64,000 nt of DNA from Tenrec ecaudatus. Lineage: Eukaryota; Chordata; Mammalia; Afrosoricida; Tenrecidae. The translations under genes were made by a program, and so were the position numbers. Below, piece after piece: positions 24,558-39,500 of the stretch. Every line of letters begins with the position of its first letter. The first letter of the stretch is position 1. Below the pieces are notes generated by a model. That model was not told where the DNA came from. It ran no database searches and was given only the letters and a program-made list of their open reading frames with translations. The stretch is taken from the NCBI RefSeq assembly GCF_050624435.1, contig NC_134545.1:85092063-85156062 (forward strand), written 5' to 3'.

Positions 24558-27500
24558 GTAAGTAACCTGAACGCCTACGTGCCGCTGGAAGGAGGTGAAA
24601 TGTATGTACTGGCTGGAGTTCGCACCTTCTTTTCTGGAAATGTCAGTGCTCTGGGATAACCTCTGTCGAGTCGGGCTCTTCCTAATTCATATGTCTGGCG
24701 GCTGTACATTTGAAGAGCCCAATCAGTAAGAGAAGCGATTCAATGGTTTTCTGGGCTTAGATCCCAACAAGGAATCCAAAAGGTTTTGGGGGAAATGCAA
24801 AGTGGCTCTTTGGACCATGTCTTGGTGCCAGCGTTTGTGGAAGAAGAGGATGGGTTCGAAGCAAGTTCTACTGGGGGTTGAATCTAATCATGAAGGTGAA
24901 CGCTAGAAGCAGGATGTTACCAAGAGTGTATTGTGTCCCCCGTGCCTGAACTTTTATCTGACTGTCCTGTCCCTGCCGGGTCAGCATCACTGGGTCAATG
25001 ACATTTCATTTGCTAGGTTACATTTTGAGTAGCACTACAGATTTGATATGGGGTGAGCAAGCATGTTCAAAACCAAATATTTTAGAAATCAAGACCTCTG
25101 CAACCTATTTGATGATTTCATTTACAAATCGCTCTAGACGGCTCAGAAAATCGTACCCAGGAAAGTGCTTTGTAAATGACAACTAAGGCCCACACAAGGG
25201 ACAATCTTCTCACCGTTCACTCTTAGCTCTTGGGAAACACTTGCCTTTCACCATACATAAAAGAGCATGCAAGTGTTTACAAGCAAGACCCCCCCCCCCA
25301 ACAGTCTGACAGGCTTGCAAGATGCATGCTGTCTTCAGCTTGCGCTCAACTCGCACTGAAGCTCGATAGCGCTCTCGTTACTAGTTCTCCCTTTGACCAT
25401 GATTTAAACCAGATCAGAATCTATTCCCACATCAACTCTCAAGGAAGACAGGAGAATTTCCTTGTTGCCATTAATCTCCTGTGCTAATCACGAGTATATT
25501 CTTATCAGAAGTGAGTACAACCATGTTTTTGTTTTTTAGAGAGCGTTGATAAGATGTGTGTCAAGTTATCGCAACAATCTGCAATGGGTACAACCATTTA
25601 TAAAGACTTTGGAGTCTAAACAGTAGGACCAAATCATGGGCCGATTTTAATTGACATTTTAATTAAACACATCAATGGTAACACACACACACACACACAC
25701 ACACACTCACCCCTCTCCTCTCTCCTCTCCATGAGAACAAAAACGACAAAGGGGAGAGGAGACTCTTTCAGAGCCACGGCATTCTGCAGCTGATTCAGTA
25801 TCAGCAAAAGAGAAACACGAGACCCCTCTCCCCGGCCACCAGGGCAGAGTGAAGAATGGTTCTCTGAAAAATACCTTTACTGTGTGTTCCCTTCCCTGCT
25901 GGAGCGGGTCATGTTCATTTCATTCTGATACTGACACAGCCACACTGAAAGATGGCTGGGTTGCTTGTCTGTCCAAATTCAAGTGTCTGGATTCAATAGG
26001 AAAAAAGAAAAAAGAGTTGTGAAAGAAAGTTCTCATTGAAAGACAGGGTTTTACAAACCCTGTTTCCCTCCGTGCCTGACTTTTGAGGAGAAAATGTAAA
26101 ACTCCCCTGTATAATGCAAGTGGGTTTTAATTGTCCCGCCCCCCCCGCCCCCACCCAGCCCCATAAGCCCCAAATGGAATGAAGCATTTATGCATGGTCA
26201 AGAGCTGGACTTTAGTCTTGGGGGGGTGCGGGAAGGGATCCTCAGCTTCAGCATTAAATCGTGGTTGTTCTTATCAGGAAACTTTCAGGGTTTTGCATCC
26301 GATACTCTTCCCCCCTTTGTGCGCTGCAGAGCTATCTGACCGACAGCCTTTGAGATGCTTCTCTTAATACTCCCCGATCAACCTTTATCGAGGGCCCTCA
26401 ACGCACATAACAGATTCTGCCTGGCTATTCAATTGTACATCCGCTTGCAATGACCAAACTAACAGGGTCTGTCAACAGAAATCCCTTTGCTTGGCGTTGC
26501 TTGAGAGTAACGGCGTTCACCTGCACTGTGCAGTTTTCATCGGTGAACCGTAGCAAGCTCAGGGGTGAGAGACAACACTGCCCCTGCTTCTTCGCGTGGG
26601 GGCAGTTCTGAGAGGGACATACAGCCACCACAACAACGACGCTTACGTAAAAGGGAATAAAGCAAGCATTTCCTTTGAATTCGTTTTTTTCATTCTAATG
26701 GCTCCCGGAAAAGAATGGGAGTATGTGCGACCACCAGGCAGGGATGGTCCTTACCAGTGGCCCGAGATGGACCAATCTGGTATTCCATCGCTGTTCATCG
26801 AGAGAAAACCCAAAATCAAACCGGCCCCTTTCAAGCTGGTTCCACTTCATGGAAACCCATGTAGGCAGAGCAGATATGGGTCCCTTCATATTTGCAAAGC
26901 TGTGACCTTTGGGGAACAGGTCATCGGAGCAAATCTGGATGGGTTTGAACCATCAGCATTTCCACTGGTCAAGCGCTTAACTGCTGTGCCACCCAAGAGC
27001 CGTTTAAAGTAACAGCCCCAAGACACATGTTACCTTAACTCTTGACCCCCTTTTACTCCAAATGAAGTCTCCTAACAACACTGGCTCTTGCCCTATTCTG
27101 TCCATTTCTCCCGCCATCTTTGATCAGCTCACCCACCGAAGCAGAAAAGATGTCCTGGCGTCCAGAAGCGCTCTGACTTAGCACCGTTCTTCAACAGAGA
27201 CTCTCCCTCCCTCTCCTCCTTTCCAGAGTCCTGAAGCAGGGGCTCTGCGGGCTCTGCTCCTCCCCTGCCACGGGACGAGCGTTCATTTGAAATCTTCAGT
27301 CCTAAGATCCCACTCGCTGTCTTCAAGTTGATTTTGACTCCGGATCCTATGAGTCGCTTTTTGCTTTGTATCATGTTCTTGGGAGCTCTTACAGCTATTA
27401 CCACAGTCCATGGTTCCATTAGATGGAGCATAATCATGCAATTGCTACCAGGGAGCTTTGGGGGGGAAATTCCTTGCTTCCTTACATGTCTGTTTTTAGA

Positions 27501-30500
27501 GTTACCTTTCCATGCTTCTTAAAAAAAAGCTTGGCATTTGTAGAGGGATTCTGGGACAAGCAGCTCCACCTGGGAGCTCTTCTGAGCTCTGAGACCTGGC
27601 CTGGGAAGTTTCCTTCCCTGCTTTGGTCATTGCTTTCCGCCCTGAGCTCTGGTTGCTGCCTTTCGGAGCTCTGTTTCTCCTGTGTGGATGGGGGAGTGGG
27701 AACTCCATGGGGCCGCCTCGTCCTTGTGGGTCCCTACGTGTTTGGTCATTGACAAGGCACCGTCTCACCGTGTTTCGGTGGCTCTCAGTCAGTGGGAAGT
27801 ATGTGAGTTTCTCTTGGGCCTTTACCAGGTTCCAGGTTTGGCTGCTTGCGCTGTATTGTGATTGCTCACACCGGCTCTGAGGTTCTGGGAAGAAAAACTA
27901 CCTTACAGCTTTTCTTTCGTCTGCTAGTGAAGATTTTCTGTTCCCACCAAACCATTTTATTGGAAGCGAATATGGATATCATATCGTTTCGTAGTTTGAT
28001 CACATCAACCAGTGTCGTCCAATTGCCGCCACAATCCGTTTCCAAACATTCTCTTTCTTCTTGAACTCCTTGACATTGGCTCCCCTTTACCCAGCCCCCT
28101 TACAGCTTCTTTGATGAAACGGATTTATGTGAGTGATTTATACGGGCTGAGAGTGATGCTCAAAGGTGTGTGAGAGAGTGTGTGTGAGAGTGAGTGTGTG
28201 TGTGAATGTGTGTGTGAGTGTGTGAGAGTGAGTGTGTGTATATGTATGTGAGTAAGAATGAGTGTGTGTGTGAGCGTGAGTGTGTGTGAGAGTGTGTGAG
28301 AGTGAGTGTGTGAGTGTGTATATGTATGTGAGTGAGAATGAGTGTTTGTGAGAGTGTGTGTGAGTGTGTATGAGGGTGTGTGTGAGAGTATGTGAGAGTG
28401 AGTGTGTGTATATGTGTGTGACTGAAAGTGAGTATGTGTGTATGAGGATGTGTGTGAGTGTGTGTATGTGTGTGTGAGTGTATGAGGCTGTGTGTGTGAG
28501 TGAGTGAGTGCGTGTGTGCGTGTGTGTGTTTATGTGTAAAAAGGATCTCCTCTCTGGGATCATGTAGGGAGGTGAGTGGGGTATCAAAAGGGCCTGAAGA
28601 AAGGGAGTTTCATCCACGGAGAGAGGTGATGGCCCTCGTGTTTTTTCTTGTAGATTCAGATAGGATTGTTGGTTCAATCTTGCTCTGTATCGGGGAATGC
28701 TCTTCTCTCTTAGGGCTATTGGAAAACAAAATTTCCCTGCTGACTTCCCTTAACTCCACCCCACTTCCATCAGAAAGACAGGGGGAAATGTGGCTTCGAA
28801 AGTGAGGTCAATACAATTTTTCCCTTAGGAAAGCATATTTTATTATTATGAGAGAAGAGACCAGGCTGGGCTAACAGGTGGGGAAACTCTGAACTTGGTT
28901 CATATAAATAACAACCCCCCTCCCTGCCCTCAATGAAACAGGCCTTACACCCTGAGGGCCTCGCAGCAGTAAGTACCGTCCACTCTGGACACTCTCCAGC
29001 CTTGTTATAAACCAAGCTTGTATGACTTATTTTTGTTAAGACTTATCAAGACGTCTGACCTATAAGCCGTATGACTTATTCTCCATCGTTATTGTCGGGC
29101 TCTGTTAACGAGCATATCATTTTCCCTGTCTGCCTCTTAGGTCAGGGCCTTCCCCTGGCCGAGATGTGTATCCTAACTTCAGACCTTAAGGAGATTGTTT
29201 CAATGCACCATTCTCTGACCAGTCCAAATCCACTTTAAAAAAAAATAGGTTGTTTTTCCCAACTTCAGGATCCTCCTGTGGCAGCAGCGACGAGGTTATG
29301 CTCCAGGAAGACTCTCTCTGCATGCCATTAGTTTGCTCTTTCGATGCAACCGGTAGATGAAATGCTTATACTTCCTGCCTGAGGAGACATCGTTCCCCAC
29401 GTTCAAAACGGAGGTTGTGTTTTGCCATCAGAGAGCTCCGTCCACTTCTGTGACACAGGCTCATAACTCTGCTGTGGAGGCTGCACCCCCCCCGTGGCCC
29501 CCCAACGGCTAGGATCATAAATGCCACCCCAGGAGACTGTCCGGATTACCCTGGCAGGATTACCCTGGCAGGCATTCTCATCTTAATCCAAAGTGTCCAG
29601 CGGAAGCCTAATTGTATAGAGATGATTGCTTACAAAGCCGTTGGTTGTTTTAAGCCTTGTGTAACAGGGACACTTCTGCCGTTTGACTTAGCCAAGGGCT
29701 GAGCAAGCCGCATCGGTCACTACCCCCTGGCTAATCTTATCTCGTCTCCGTGTCCTGTCGCATTTCCAGCTGCATGGATCTCTTAGTCGAAGTCCTCCAG
29801 CTACTGCCACAGCTCAGAAAATTCCCCGCCTGCAAGGTCTAGCGTCACTAAAAAAAATGAATCTTGGGGAGCCTCATACATATAGACACCCCCCCCCCTT
29901 TGTGAGCAGGGGCAGGGATCAAGAACACACAATAGTCAAAAGAAAGAATCCACTCAAATAAATGCATGACTGAGTCGTGACTGGCTAACAGGAATTGATG
30001 GTTGGGTCAGGTTGAGGAGAGGAAAGTGCTAGCATCCCTATTTGGTTTAGTGCCATTCGGGACCGAACATGGTACTGATGTGCGAAAGCCTGTCAAGAAG
30101 CCAGTGCCATTCTGTCCATTTTGCTCTTTGATGGGATACGTATTGACAATGACCATGTACATAGATCTTCTTGACCCTGAAATTAACCAGGACAACACTC
30201 ACTGATGCAACGGGAACAGGAACGTCCTCTAGAGTCTGTAGGAAAGTAAAGATCAGAAAATGTGACCCCCCAAATGGGTCCTCCTTCCTGGCCGAGGTTC
30301 CTGTCCCCCCCCCACCTCCCCCCGCCACCCCCCCACCTTCCTGGGAACAGTAGCTAGCTTAAGCTGGTCCTTAGCACCTTAGCAGCTTTCACTTAGAGAC
30401 CCAGGAAAGGAGAGTGAGGAAGGAGTCCTCATTGAAATGCTAAATGCTGAAAAAGCTGTTCTTGGGGCTCGGCATCTCAAGGCCTACCGAGGGAAGGAAC

Positions 30501-33500
30501 TGAGGACAGGGAAAGACACTGACCCTCTGGGAAAGATCCTGGGACAGAGATCCACGTAGGACAAAGAGGCGTCTCCCTTTAGAATCGATGGTGTGCTTGG
30601 AAGGAATCCACGTCTTTTGGTTGGGTTGGGTTTTTCGGAGATCCGTGGTATACAGCTGCCTCTTGGGCTGATTATATGGTCTTTTACCAGTAATTGCTTG
30701 ACCCGGCTGCATTTGCGAGCGGGTGTGCGTTTAGTTTGCGTGGAAGATAAGGCTGTGCCTCAAGCGGGCACACGTGTTTTCTTTGGACCGGCTGTTTTAC
30801 AGGATCCTTTTCCCCATGTTTTAGGGCATTGAATTGTAGGACAGAAAATTCGCATTAAAAAAATCATTTTTTGAGGTTTCCTTAGCGATCCAAACTCCTT
30901 TTGCAGAAAGCAAGAGGGTTTGAATCCATGTAATCGACCTGAGGAGAAAGCCCAAAGCTACACATCAATTTCCCCCTTTGTACCCGTCCTTAAAAAGCAT
31001 GCGCTTGGCTCCAGTCTCCATCACAGCCGTTCCTCTGCTTTCCCTTTCTTTCCCACTGCTGTCGTCGGGACAGGAGCGGTTTTCCTGGCTGCCTTGGCTC
31101 TCCGCAGCCAAAACTCTCCACTGATCCCAGCTGTGTTCCCTCCTGACAAATTATTTAGTGTCTTTGAAAGTCTGAAGACTTCCGCTATCTTGTGCCTCCT
31201 GCTTCCTAATCCCCTCCCCTAGCTAAAGAGAAACGAGCCCCAATTTAGAATGGTCAAGAATTAGTCACACAGTTCACCCTTGAAAGATTTGCACTTCAAA
31301 CCTGGCTCTCTCTCCTTGTAGAAGGAGCTGCCCCTCGTTTACATGTCCTTGCGTATTGTTGCAGCCTGGGGAGTGAAGCCGGCCCGAAATAAACCAGAGC
31401 AGCCTGGACAGACTGTTAGGACGCCCTGCCTTCTTGTTGTTGTGTGCGTGTGGGGGGGGGGGGTATGTGTACGCGCTCACAACTATGTGATTTGTGCGTT
31501 GTGAAAGAGCAAGAGAGTGGCGAGGAGACACCAAAGGAGCTGTCTTTGAGCTCCCCCCCCCCAAAATGTGTCCTTTGACTTTTGTGAGGGGAACAGACCT
31601 GGCAGCAACTCACTTTCCCAGGGCACGTTGCTTCCCCGAGGACCTCCTAGCGCCAGCTCCACACACCTGTGTTCATCTAGAACCTCTCCTGAACCTTGTT
31701 ACTTCCTTTGCCCTGGAAGGTTCCGGATAGAGATGTCATCACGCTGAGTCTCGACTTCTCTCTCCCGGCCATCCCCCCAAGGTACAGAAACCAGGCTGTA
31801 GCTCCTGAAGGGGACATCTGGAGCCTCGTGACCCAATGAATTTTTTTTCTAATTCCACGTGTATAATTCAGTGGCCTCGATTATACTCTTCATGCTGTCC
31901 AGCCACTAATTCTACCCTGTTTCTCCAAAAGTAAGGCATCCCCCGAAAATAAGACCTATTTACAGTTTTGACTCTTGCTGAAATATAAGGCATCCCCCTG
32001 AAAATAAGGCCCCTGAAAATAAGGCTCCCCCAAACTACCATAACTCTGGACTCTAGACCGTAGCGGCGCCACGCATCTCACTGTTTGCCGCAGCACAGCC
32101 GGAGCAGACGGGAAGTGCGAGGTCTCTTTTAATAAAACAATAAACAATAAGTGTGTACCGTATTCTTTTTCATGGAAAACTAAGACATCCCCTGAAAATA
32201 AGACCCAGTGCATCTTTGGGAGCAAAAATTAATATACAATACTGTCTTATTTTCTGGGGAACAGGGTATCCTTTTACAATGATTCCACCACCGTTGACAT
32301 AAAGTCAATGCCCCGCTACAGCAGCTCCCTCCCCTTCTCCTCGGAGACCCAATGGTCAAGTTTGGTTTCTTTTCGTGGTCGGGTTCCTATCTGATCTTTC
32401 AAGTTGTTTCTGACAGTTTGATCCAAAATAAATAGATCTTTGAAAAGCTTAATACTCAAGGCAGGCATTTGGGGGAAAAAAAACACTTTTTGGTATAAGG
32501 CTTAAGGATTTATGTCAGGAAAATAGTTTCAGGGATTCATTCAACCTCCATGACTCCAGAAAGTCTATAGTCGGTGGCAATTTGAAATTCTGTTGTTCAT
32601 GTTTCTCCTCTCCTATCAGCATGTTCAATCACGGTAGCCATGTGCCATCCAGTCTTCTGGTCTCGTGACCACAGAGACAGTGGTCCGTGGAGGCGATCAG
32701 CCACACATCCCCCATCCTTCTCGTGGATCTGATGGGCCTTCCTCTGTTGCTCTGTTGGCTGCAGCTTGGGTGGCTGCTTGCAAGCTGTTAAGATGGCAGG
32801 CATTACACAATGGACTCTTCCATGGAAACCAGAACCAGAGTGAGTCAACCCAAAGCATGTTTCGCGGACGACAGGTGACTGAGTGAAAGGTTCAGGAGAA
32901 GTTGCCCATGGCCCTCGAAGGTGTCTCAGGAACATCAAGAGGAGCAGAACAAAGGAAGAGATGGGGGGCAAGTTGGGGGGACGACGTTTGCTTCTTTTTA
33001 GTAATCTATTTTGGTTATGGCTGGAATGATACACAGTTCACACCTAAGTTCTCCTTGGGCCAGTCAGTGACATTGTTTCCATTCTTTGAGCTGTGCGGCC
33101 ATCCTCCACCTCCTTGTTCAAATAGTTCCAGCCCTCCCCCACACCCTCACCCCCAGTAAGGAACCTTCCCTGCCTCCTGAGCCGCCAACCCCAACTACAG
33201 AGCTTCTGTTGCCAGTTTGATTCCAGGAGAGATCATTCTGGAAAAGAGAACTGTGTTCAAAGCAGGCGTTTTACCAGTTAAACTGAATTATTGCTTGAAT
33301 TAAGAAGGGATAATTTGGGTTTAAGGCTTAAGGGAAGACTTCGATTTTTTAAAATTATGTGTGGGGAGGAAGAAGGAGAATCCTGACTTCTCAGGCACCC
33401 CTGGAAAACTAGCGGGGTTCACCAGAAGAAGCTTGATGGCCAAGCCCGGGCTGTTTCCTGGGCTAGGTCTCTCCCCCTAAGAGCAGAGGAAGCCCGGCAT

Positions 33501-36500
33501 GCAAACGACCTGTAACTAGATCCTAGTCATACCAGAGGAGAGCCAGACAGAATCTGAATCGATGAGGTGCTTAGCACAGCTGGTGCCGTGCCCGTCTGCG
33601 CCTTGGGCTGTCTGCAGATTTGACTCAGGCACATGTTATCACCCTGGCTGCCCACATGTTCACTGTACAAGGCTGTGTACACTGGCACCGATCCCCTCCT
33701 TGCTAGGCGGGGACCCATTGCTCTTGTGTTAAGCTCCACTCTCAGCATCCTGACAGGACAGGGTAGAGTGCCAGGTGGTCCCCTTGCTGGGAGCCGTCAC
33801 ACCCTGAACCACCAGGGAGCCTTGGGTTTGCAGGACCACCCCAAAGAGGGATAGCTGGAGGATGGGAAATAACTGGAGAGAAGCTTAAACCCTTCTGAAG
33901 CCTAACCAATCAGAAGACCGGGCCCTGCTATTTTCTGTGAAAGGCCTGGGGTAATAAACATCATCAGATGGTATCAGGTGAGGAAATGCTTTGAAAACGA
34001 GGCTGTACAAATCTATGCATAATACATGCTCGGTTTAAAAAAAAGGATGGACATAACCAACAAAGGGGAGAGTTGCAAACCTGGTGCTGGTGTCCTGAGC
34101 CCGACCACCTGGGATGGAATCGCACAGTGGGACAGCCTTGGCTGGCTTGTATTCCTGAGTGGGTATCCGTGTAGGGGGTGTCTTAAATCCACTCACTTTG
34201 GAGACATAAACATAGCAGATTAAACACAGAGAAGTCATGGGGGTGTACACCCCTCCCCTTCCATGGTGGAGCTTGTCAAGGCCTGAAGGAAGGTCTGGTG
34301 TGTAGAAGGGAAACCGCCTCTTCCCCGTGACACGGGGGTCTGCACCCCCGCAGCCCCCTTAGACGGTGGGGACGTGCGTTTCTCTCCTTTAAAACCAGGG
34401 GCGTGGCTGTTTCGGCAGCACTAAGAAACTAAGACACTTGATGAGCTCAAAAAGAGGGTGTGACGTTTGTATGTGGCTTAATCCAAAGCTCCTCCTCTCC
34501 CATTCCAGCTTCCTGAGGGTGTGGGGGCGGGGGAACAACTCTTATTTTATTATTTTTTCATCAGTCATCAGGTTGAAGATGACAACAGCCATTCAGCAGG
34601 CAACCCAGCCTCTGCGACAAATGGCACCTCAAAGAGGTTTAGATTCTCGCTGTGTGGTGCCAAATGCCAGATGCTGCCAAGGGAGCGAGATGGTCCCCAG
34701 AGCACAGAAGCAATAAGACGGGCACAGGAAGTCCTCCGCGGGATTCTCCTTGGAGATTACTCCCAGCCTCCAGGGTCCCAATGGCCCCAATGTCTCTGTG
34801 GGTAACAACGGTCGCAGGTATAGTGGGCCATGCAGAGCACGTAGCAGAGACTTAGACACACACCAGACAAGAACAGAAACAACACAGGCAGGAGGAGATA
34901 GGAGCTGGGTAGGGAGCGAAGCCAGTCCTGTCCGAGCCAGGCACTAAGCCTGACCTCAGAGGACATTGGTTTGGTGTGGCCGGTGCCCATGACCGCCACA
35001 GATCTGTGGGCGAGAGTCTCACCAAAGCCATCCTTTCAGGTATCTGGGAACTGAGACAGAGGCCGAGCTTCACGTAGGGTCTGCTTAAGGAATCCCCGCT
35101 CTTCTGGCGAGATCCTCGTCCCTGCGCAGCTGCTTTTGAGCCAGCAGGAACGCCCAGTTCCCAACGTGATTCAGAACCGTCCTGAGTCGGATGGCGCCAG
35201 ACCAGCAGGGGCATCAGCAACCGGTCTTCAGAGGGCTGTTAGAGGGGCGGAAGAGGCTCAGGATAGGCGCCAAGATGGCCAGGGGGGGTCAGGGGGGGTC
35301 AAGGCTGAGGCACATTGCTCCTGGATGGGAGGAAGCCAGAGTCCCAAAAGGCTGAGCCCAGGTAGGTGTCAACACCGGAGGAAATCTGAAAACCACCCGA
35401 GTGGTCCTTTTCTATGCAAGGATGCCACCCTTTGAAAAGGCCCCGGGCTAAGTCCAGTCAGCGTGCCTGGGCATGATGACCAGTAGATCCAGGGGTCTAC
35501 TGAAATAAAGGAGGATAGAGTATCTTGGAGATCATTGGCGCTCAAGGAAGAGAACGGAGAAGACCCCGCAATGAAGGCTGCCACCTGAGTGTTTTAGGAG
35601 CCTGACGTCCAGTGAAGACACTGAAGGGTTCGCAGAAGGCGGTGCTACAGGTACAAACGGACAGAACCATTTACTCTGTCTAAGCCTTGTGTACAAGGGG
35701 CAGCGTCAGACTCTCAGGAGGATGAAAAGACCTTTGTCCTCACTTTTTGGAAGCCGCTGTGAGTAACCCAGACTCCAGAGGATGTGACCTTGGAAGAGCG
35801 TGGAATTGCGACAAAACAGACTATGCCTGGCAGAGCTTCCCGAGTAGCTGAAAGTAAGGCAAACCTCAGGACAACGGTGAGCAAGGCTCGGTGCTGGGGG
35901 ACCGTGGGGACAATGGGGGGAGTGTCCTTCTGTTGTACATTGGGGCTTTTGCGAGTCGGAATCGACTTCACGGTACTGATCAACCACGTGCCTGGAAATC
36001 ATGGTTCCTGATGGGCCTGGAGGAAGAGTGGCACCAGAGGAGAAGGAAAAGGCAGCAGAAATGAATGATACTATCGATAGAATGACCATATGCCCCATGA
36101 GGATTATTTATAAGACTCTCCATCAACATAATAACGATGTCTCTAAAGTGCATCAGGGGCATATATAAGTTGTAGATATACAAGGGGATTTTGAGTTCAA
36201 AGTTCATTATAAACCCTAATCTAAGAATCATTCATTCTTACTGCACGGCCCTCCTTGAGACTTGCCCTCACGAGGAGATCTCTGACGGCCTGTGTGCTAT
36301 AGCACAGTGTGGTGAAGAAAGTAGCTGGTGTCTAGCTACCAGAAAGAATAGTGTCTGTGGTTTTATAGATTTTTCTGGAAATAAGAAACCATCTAAGTGT
36401 GTTTATGACACACCAGCCTGTGTGTGTGTCATAGAGTTCAAATACAGAAGAGGGAATGGTATCAGAGTTCAAATTGTGAACGCCCAATCTGCAGACAGCC

Positions 36501-39500
36501 ATCAATGAGGGTGAAAACCTAAAACCCATCTGCAGAGGCCCCACATGGATCAAGCCCCCTGAGAATCTCCTCTGACCATTGACCAGGGACGTGATGAGCC
36601 TTGAGATCACAGTGCTCTGGAAAGTGGATTAATTGAAGGTGTCGCTAGGTTACATTTACACTTTATCATGTTTCTCCTTTTTGATCCATTTAAAATTTGT
36701 TCTAGTTTTTAAAATTATTTTATGCTGTCTTTTGGACTGAGATTTTTAAGTGTTTTATTTTGTCTTGTTTGGAAACCTTTAGGGGGTATATGTTTTTCTT
36801 GATATGAAATATAAGTTAGGTAAATCTAGAGTAACAGTAACTTGATTAATAGTGTCTTAGGATTATGGCAGGGCAGCTGGGGGAGATGGAGAACTAATAA
36901 TAATGAGTGTAAGAATGAAGAAATGTCTTAAGGTTGCCGTGGTGATGATGAAACTCTTTAATATGTTTAAACCATTGAATGGTATGATATGTGAATTATA
37001 TATCAACAAAAGTTCACGTTTTTTAAAATTTGGCAGCGCCCGTGTCATGGCCACCTGCTGACTTGTGGGTGTGGGTAAGCACCACGGAGACTTCCCAGGA
37101 ATGCTTATGGAGGACTCTTCAAGGGTCCGGAGTCCTGGGTTAGCCCGTGAGTCACAGCAAGGAAAGCAGGAGTTGCGAAGCATGACAATTAAGGAGCACA
37201 AGGAGTTTGCAAAAAGTTCGTGGAAAATGGAATGAAACGATAGTGAGATTTCCCTAAGAATTGCTTTTGAACCCTGCCCCCGCCCCCGCCCCCATATATG
37301 CTCCAGAATCAGACTGCCTAAGTTCAAAGGCTGGTTGGGCCATTTCACTAGCTGCAACACTACATAATCATGCTCTTGAGATCACTGTATCTGTAAGCTG
37401 GTGAGCTAATTATCTGAGCTAAAAACATGGCAAGCCCCTCGTAGTTCGTGTGCGTAAACGGAATAGTCACTGAGTAGCACAGTACTTACTTCATGGAGTT
37501 GTAATGTTTGTGGTTTTAATTAGGAAAGGTACAGGCCAATCATTTAGAAGAGTCCCTGGCATACCCAATACGTGTTATCTCCTATTGTGGGAGGATTACA
37601 TTTTGTACGGTATCAGAATATCCATGTAAACTAGGCGACGAACAAAGGGAGAAGAAACAGTGATAAAATCTTTATTTGGCAGTGTTAAAGCAAAACTAAC
37701 TATAGTTATTTATGTAAATTGCTCACCACTTATGCCTAATTACTATGAGGCACAATAACAATTATGCACAGCGTTAAACGTGTCAGATTGACGTTGCTAA
37801 AAGGTTTGGTTAGCACACTCCCTCTGTGCGCATATGCGCCACACTCGTCCATGAGCACTTGCTAACGGAACGTGGTCGTCTGCTCTCAGTGCAGCCCCTC
37901 AGAGCTGTTTTTCATTAAGTCCTGCTCTCCAGTTTTATGTCACACCTCATGATCCTCCCTTTGCCCCAGACTGCCCTCATTCCATACATTTTTATAGAGT
38001 GCTCGGGGGTTCAAGGGATGAGGCTAGGAGCTGGAGGGGGACATGAGAATAAGTGAGACTGTTCCCATTTTTCCTCCAGTTTAGGGAGTCAAGGGAAAGT
38101 TAGATGTGCAGCAGGGTGGAATGGGGAGGGGCGGTAAGCGGCAGAATCTCAGGTGCAAAGAAGGAATGAATACATTTGGTTGTGGCTTCTGAACTAGATA
38201 GTCAAGAATAGTTAAGATTTTTTTGAATAGTTAAGATTTTTAATAACAGTTTTATTTTGATCTGATTCACCTATCATTAAACGCATTCTTAAAGGGGACA
38301 ATTCAATGACTTTTCGTATAGCCACAGGCACGTGCAATTATCCCCACAATCAACTTCAGAGCCCTTTCACAGAAGCACCAAAATGAAGCTTTTGCCCTGT
38401 TAGTAGTCCCTCTCCACTTCTCAGCCCATTTCTACTTTTGATTTCCGTGGATTTGCCTATTTTGAACATTTCATATAGATGGAATCAATCCAGGATGTGA
38501 TCTTTGGGGTCTGGCTTCTAGAACAATGTTCCCAAGATTTATCCATGTGTAACATGTATTAGTACTTCATTCCTTTTTCATGACTGAAGAATTTATCGTT
38601 TATGAGTATATCACCTTTTGCTTATCCTCTCATCAGTGGGTACGCAGTAGGTTGTCTCCACATGTTGGTTAACATGATTAATTCTTCTACACTTTTATAT
38701 GAATTTTGCATGGACTATGTCCAAAAATTTTCAATTCCTGAGACTGGAATTGCTTGGTCATATGACTACTCTGTATCTAACCTTTTGAGGGAAGTAATAG
38801 ATAATTTTCTAAAGTAGTTATATCATCTCACAATTGTGTTAGACAGGGTCTCTAGAGAAACAAAACCAGGACACCTATGATTTTATATATGGATGGATAT
38901 ACACAACAAGAGGAAATGCAACAGCTAATTAGTCCACACAGTGAGGGCTCAGTTCAACTCACGAGGGCTGCTCGATCCAAGGTCAAGAAAACAGGCAGCT
39001 GAGTCTTCCGCAGAGCAACGCAGGCAGTCTCTGGCCAGAGACAGTAAACAGCAAGGCGGGTCACCAACAGTCAACCAGATGACAGGATCCAACAGTCCCA
39101 AGCTCAAGCCATGTATACACCAGCAGCGTGGTGAAGCAGGTCTCAAAGGAACCTCAAGCTCTAGCGACACATCCACGGGTTGGGTGTCCCACAGGGAGTG
39201 TAGCTCGCAAGTTGAGGCAGAGAACTAGCTAAGGCAGCCACACACTGGTCCAATCACCAGAGAGTAAAAGAGAGAGAGGCGGGGCTTGCCAAGCCATTTA
39301 TCTCTTTACCCTTCAATCAAACTATGACCATATTAATCCCACAAGTTCTTATTGGCCAGGTTGGCGCAATAAACCCATCAATAATTTTGCCAAAAATTAT
39401 GAGGATTCCAATTTCTCTAAATCCTCACCAGACTCATCATGGTCTCCCCTGTCCTCAGCATCCTAGTCAGTGTTAAGTGGTGTTGCATCGTGCTTTCATC

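Noticed and set aside
28138-28677. THTHTH-rich frame of about 179 codons on the - strand
   Set aside because: Translation of the TG-rich minisatellite.
34560-35440. GC-rich intron 1 stretch with overlapping frames on both strands
   Set aside because: No conserved domain, splice pattern or repeat match; left as unannotated intron.
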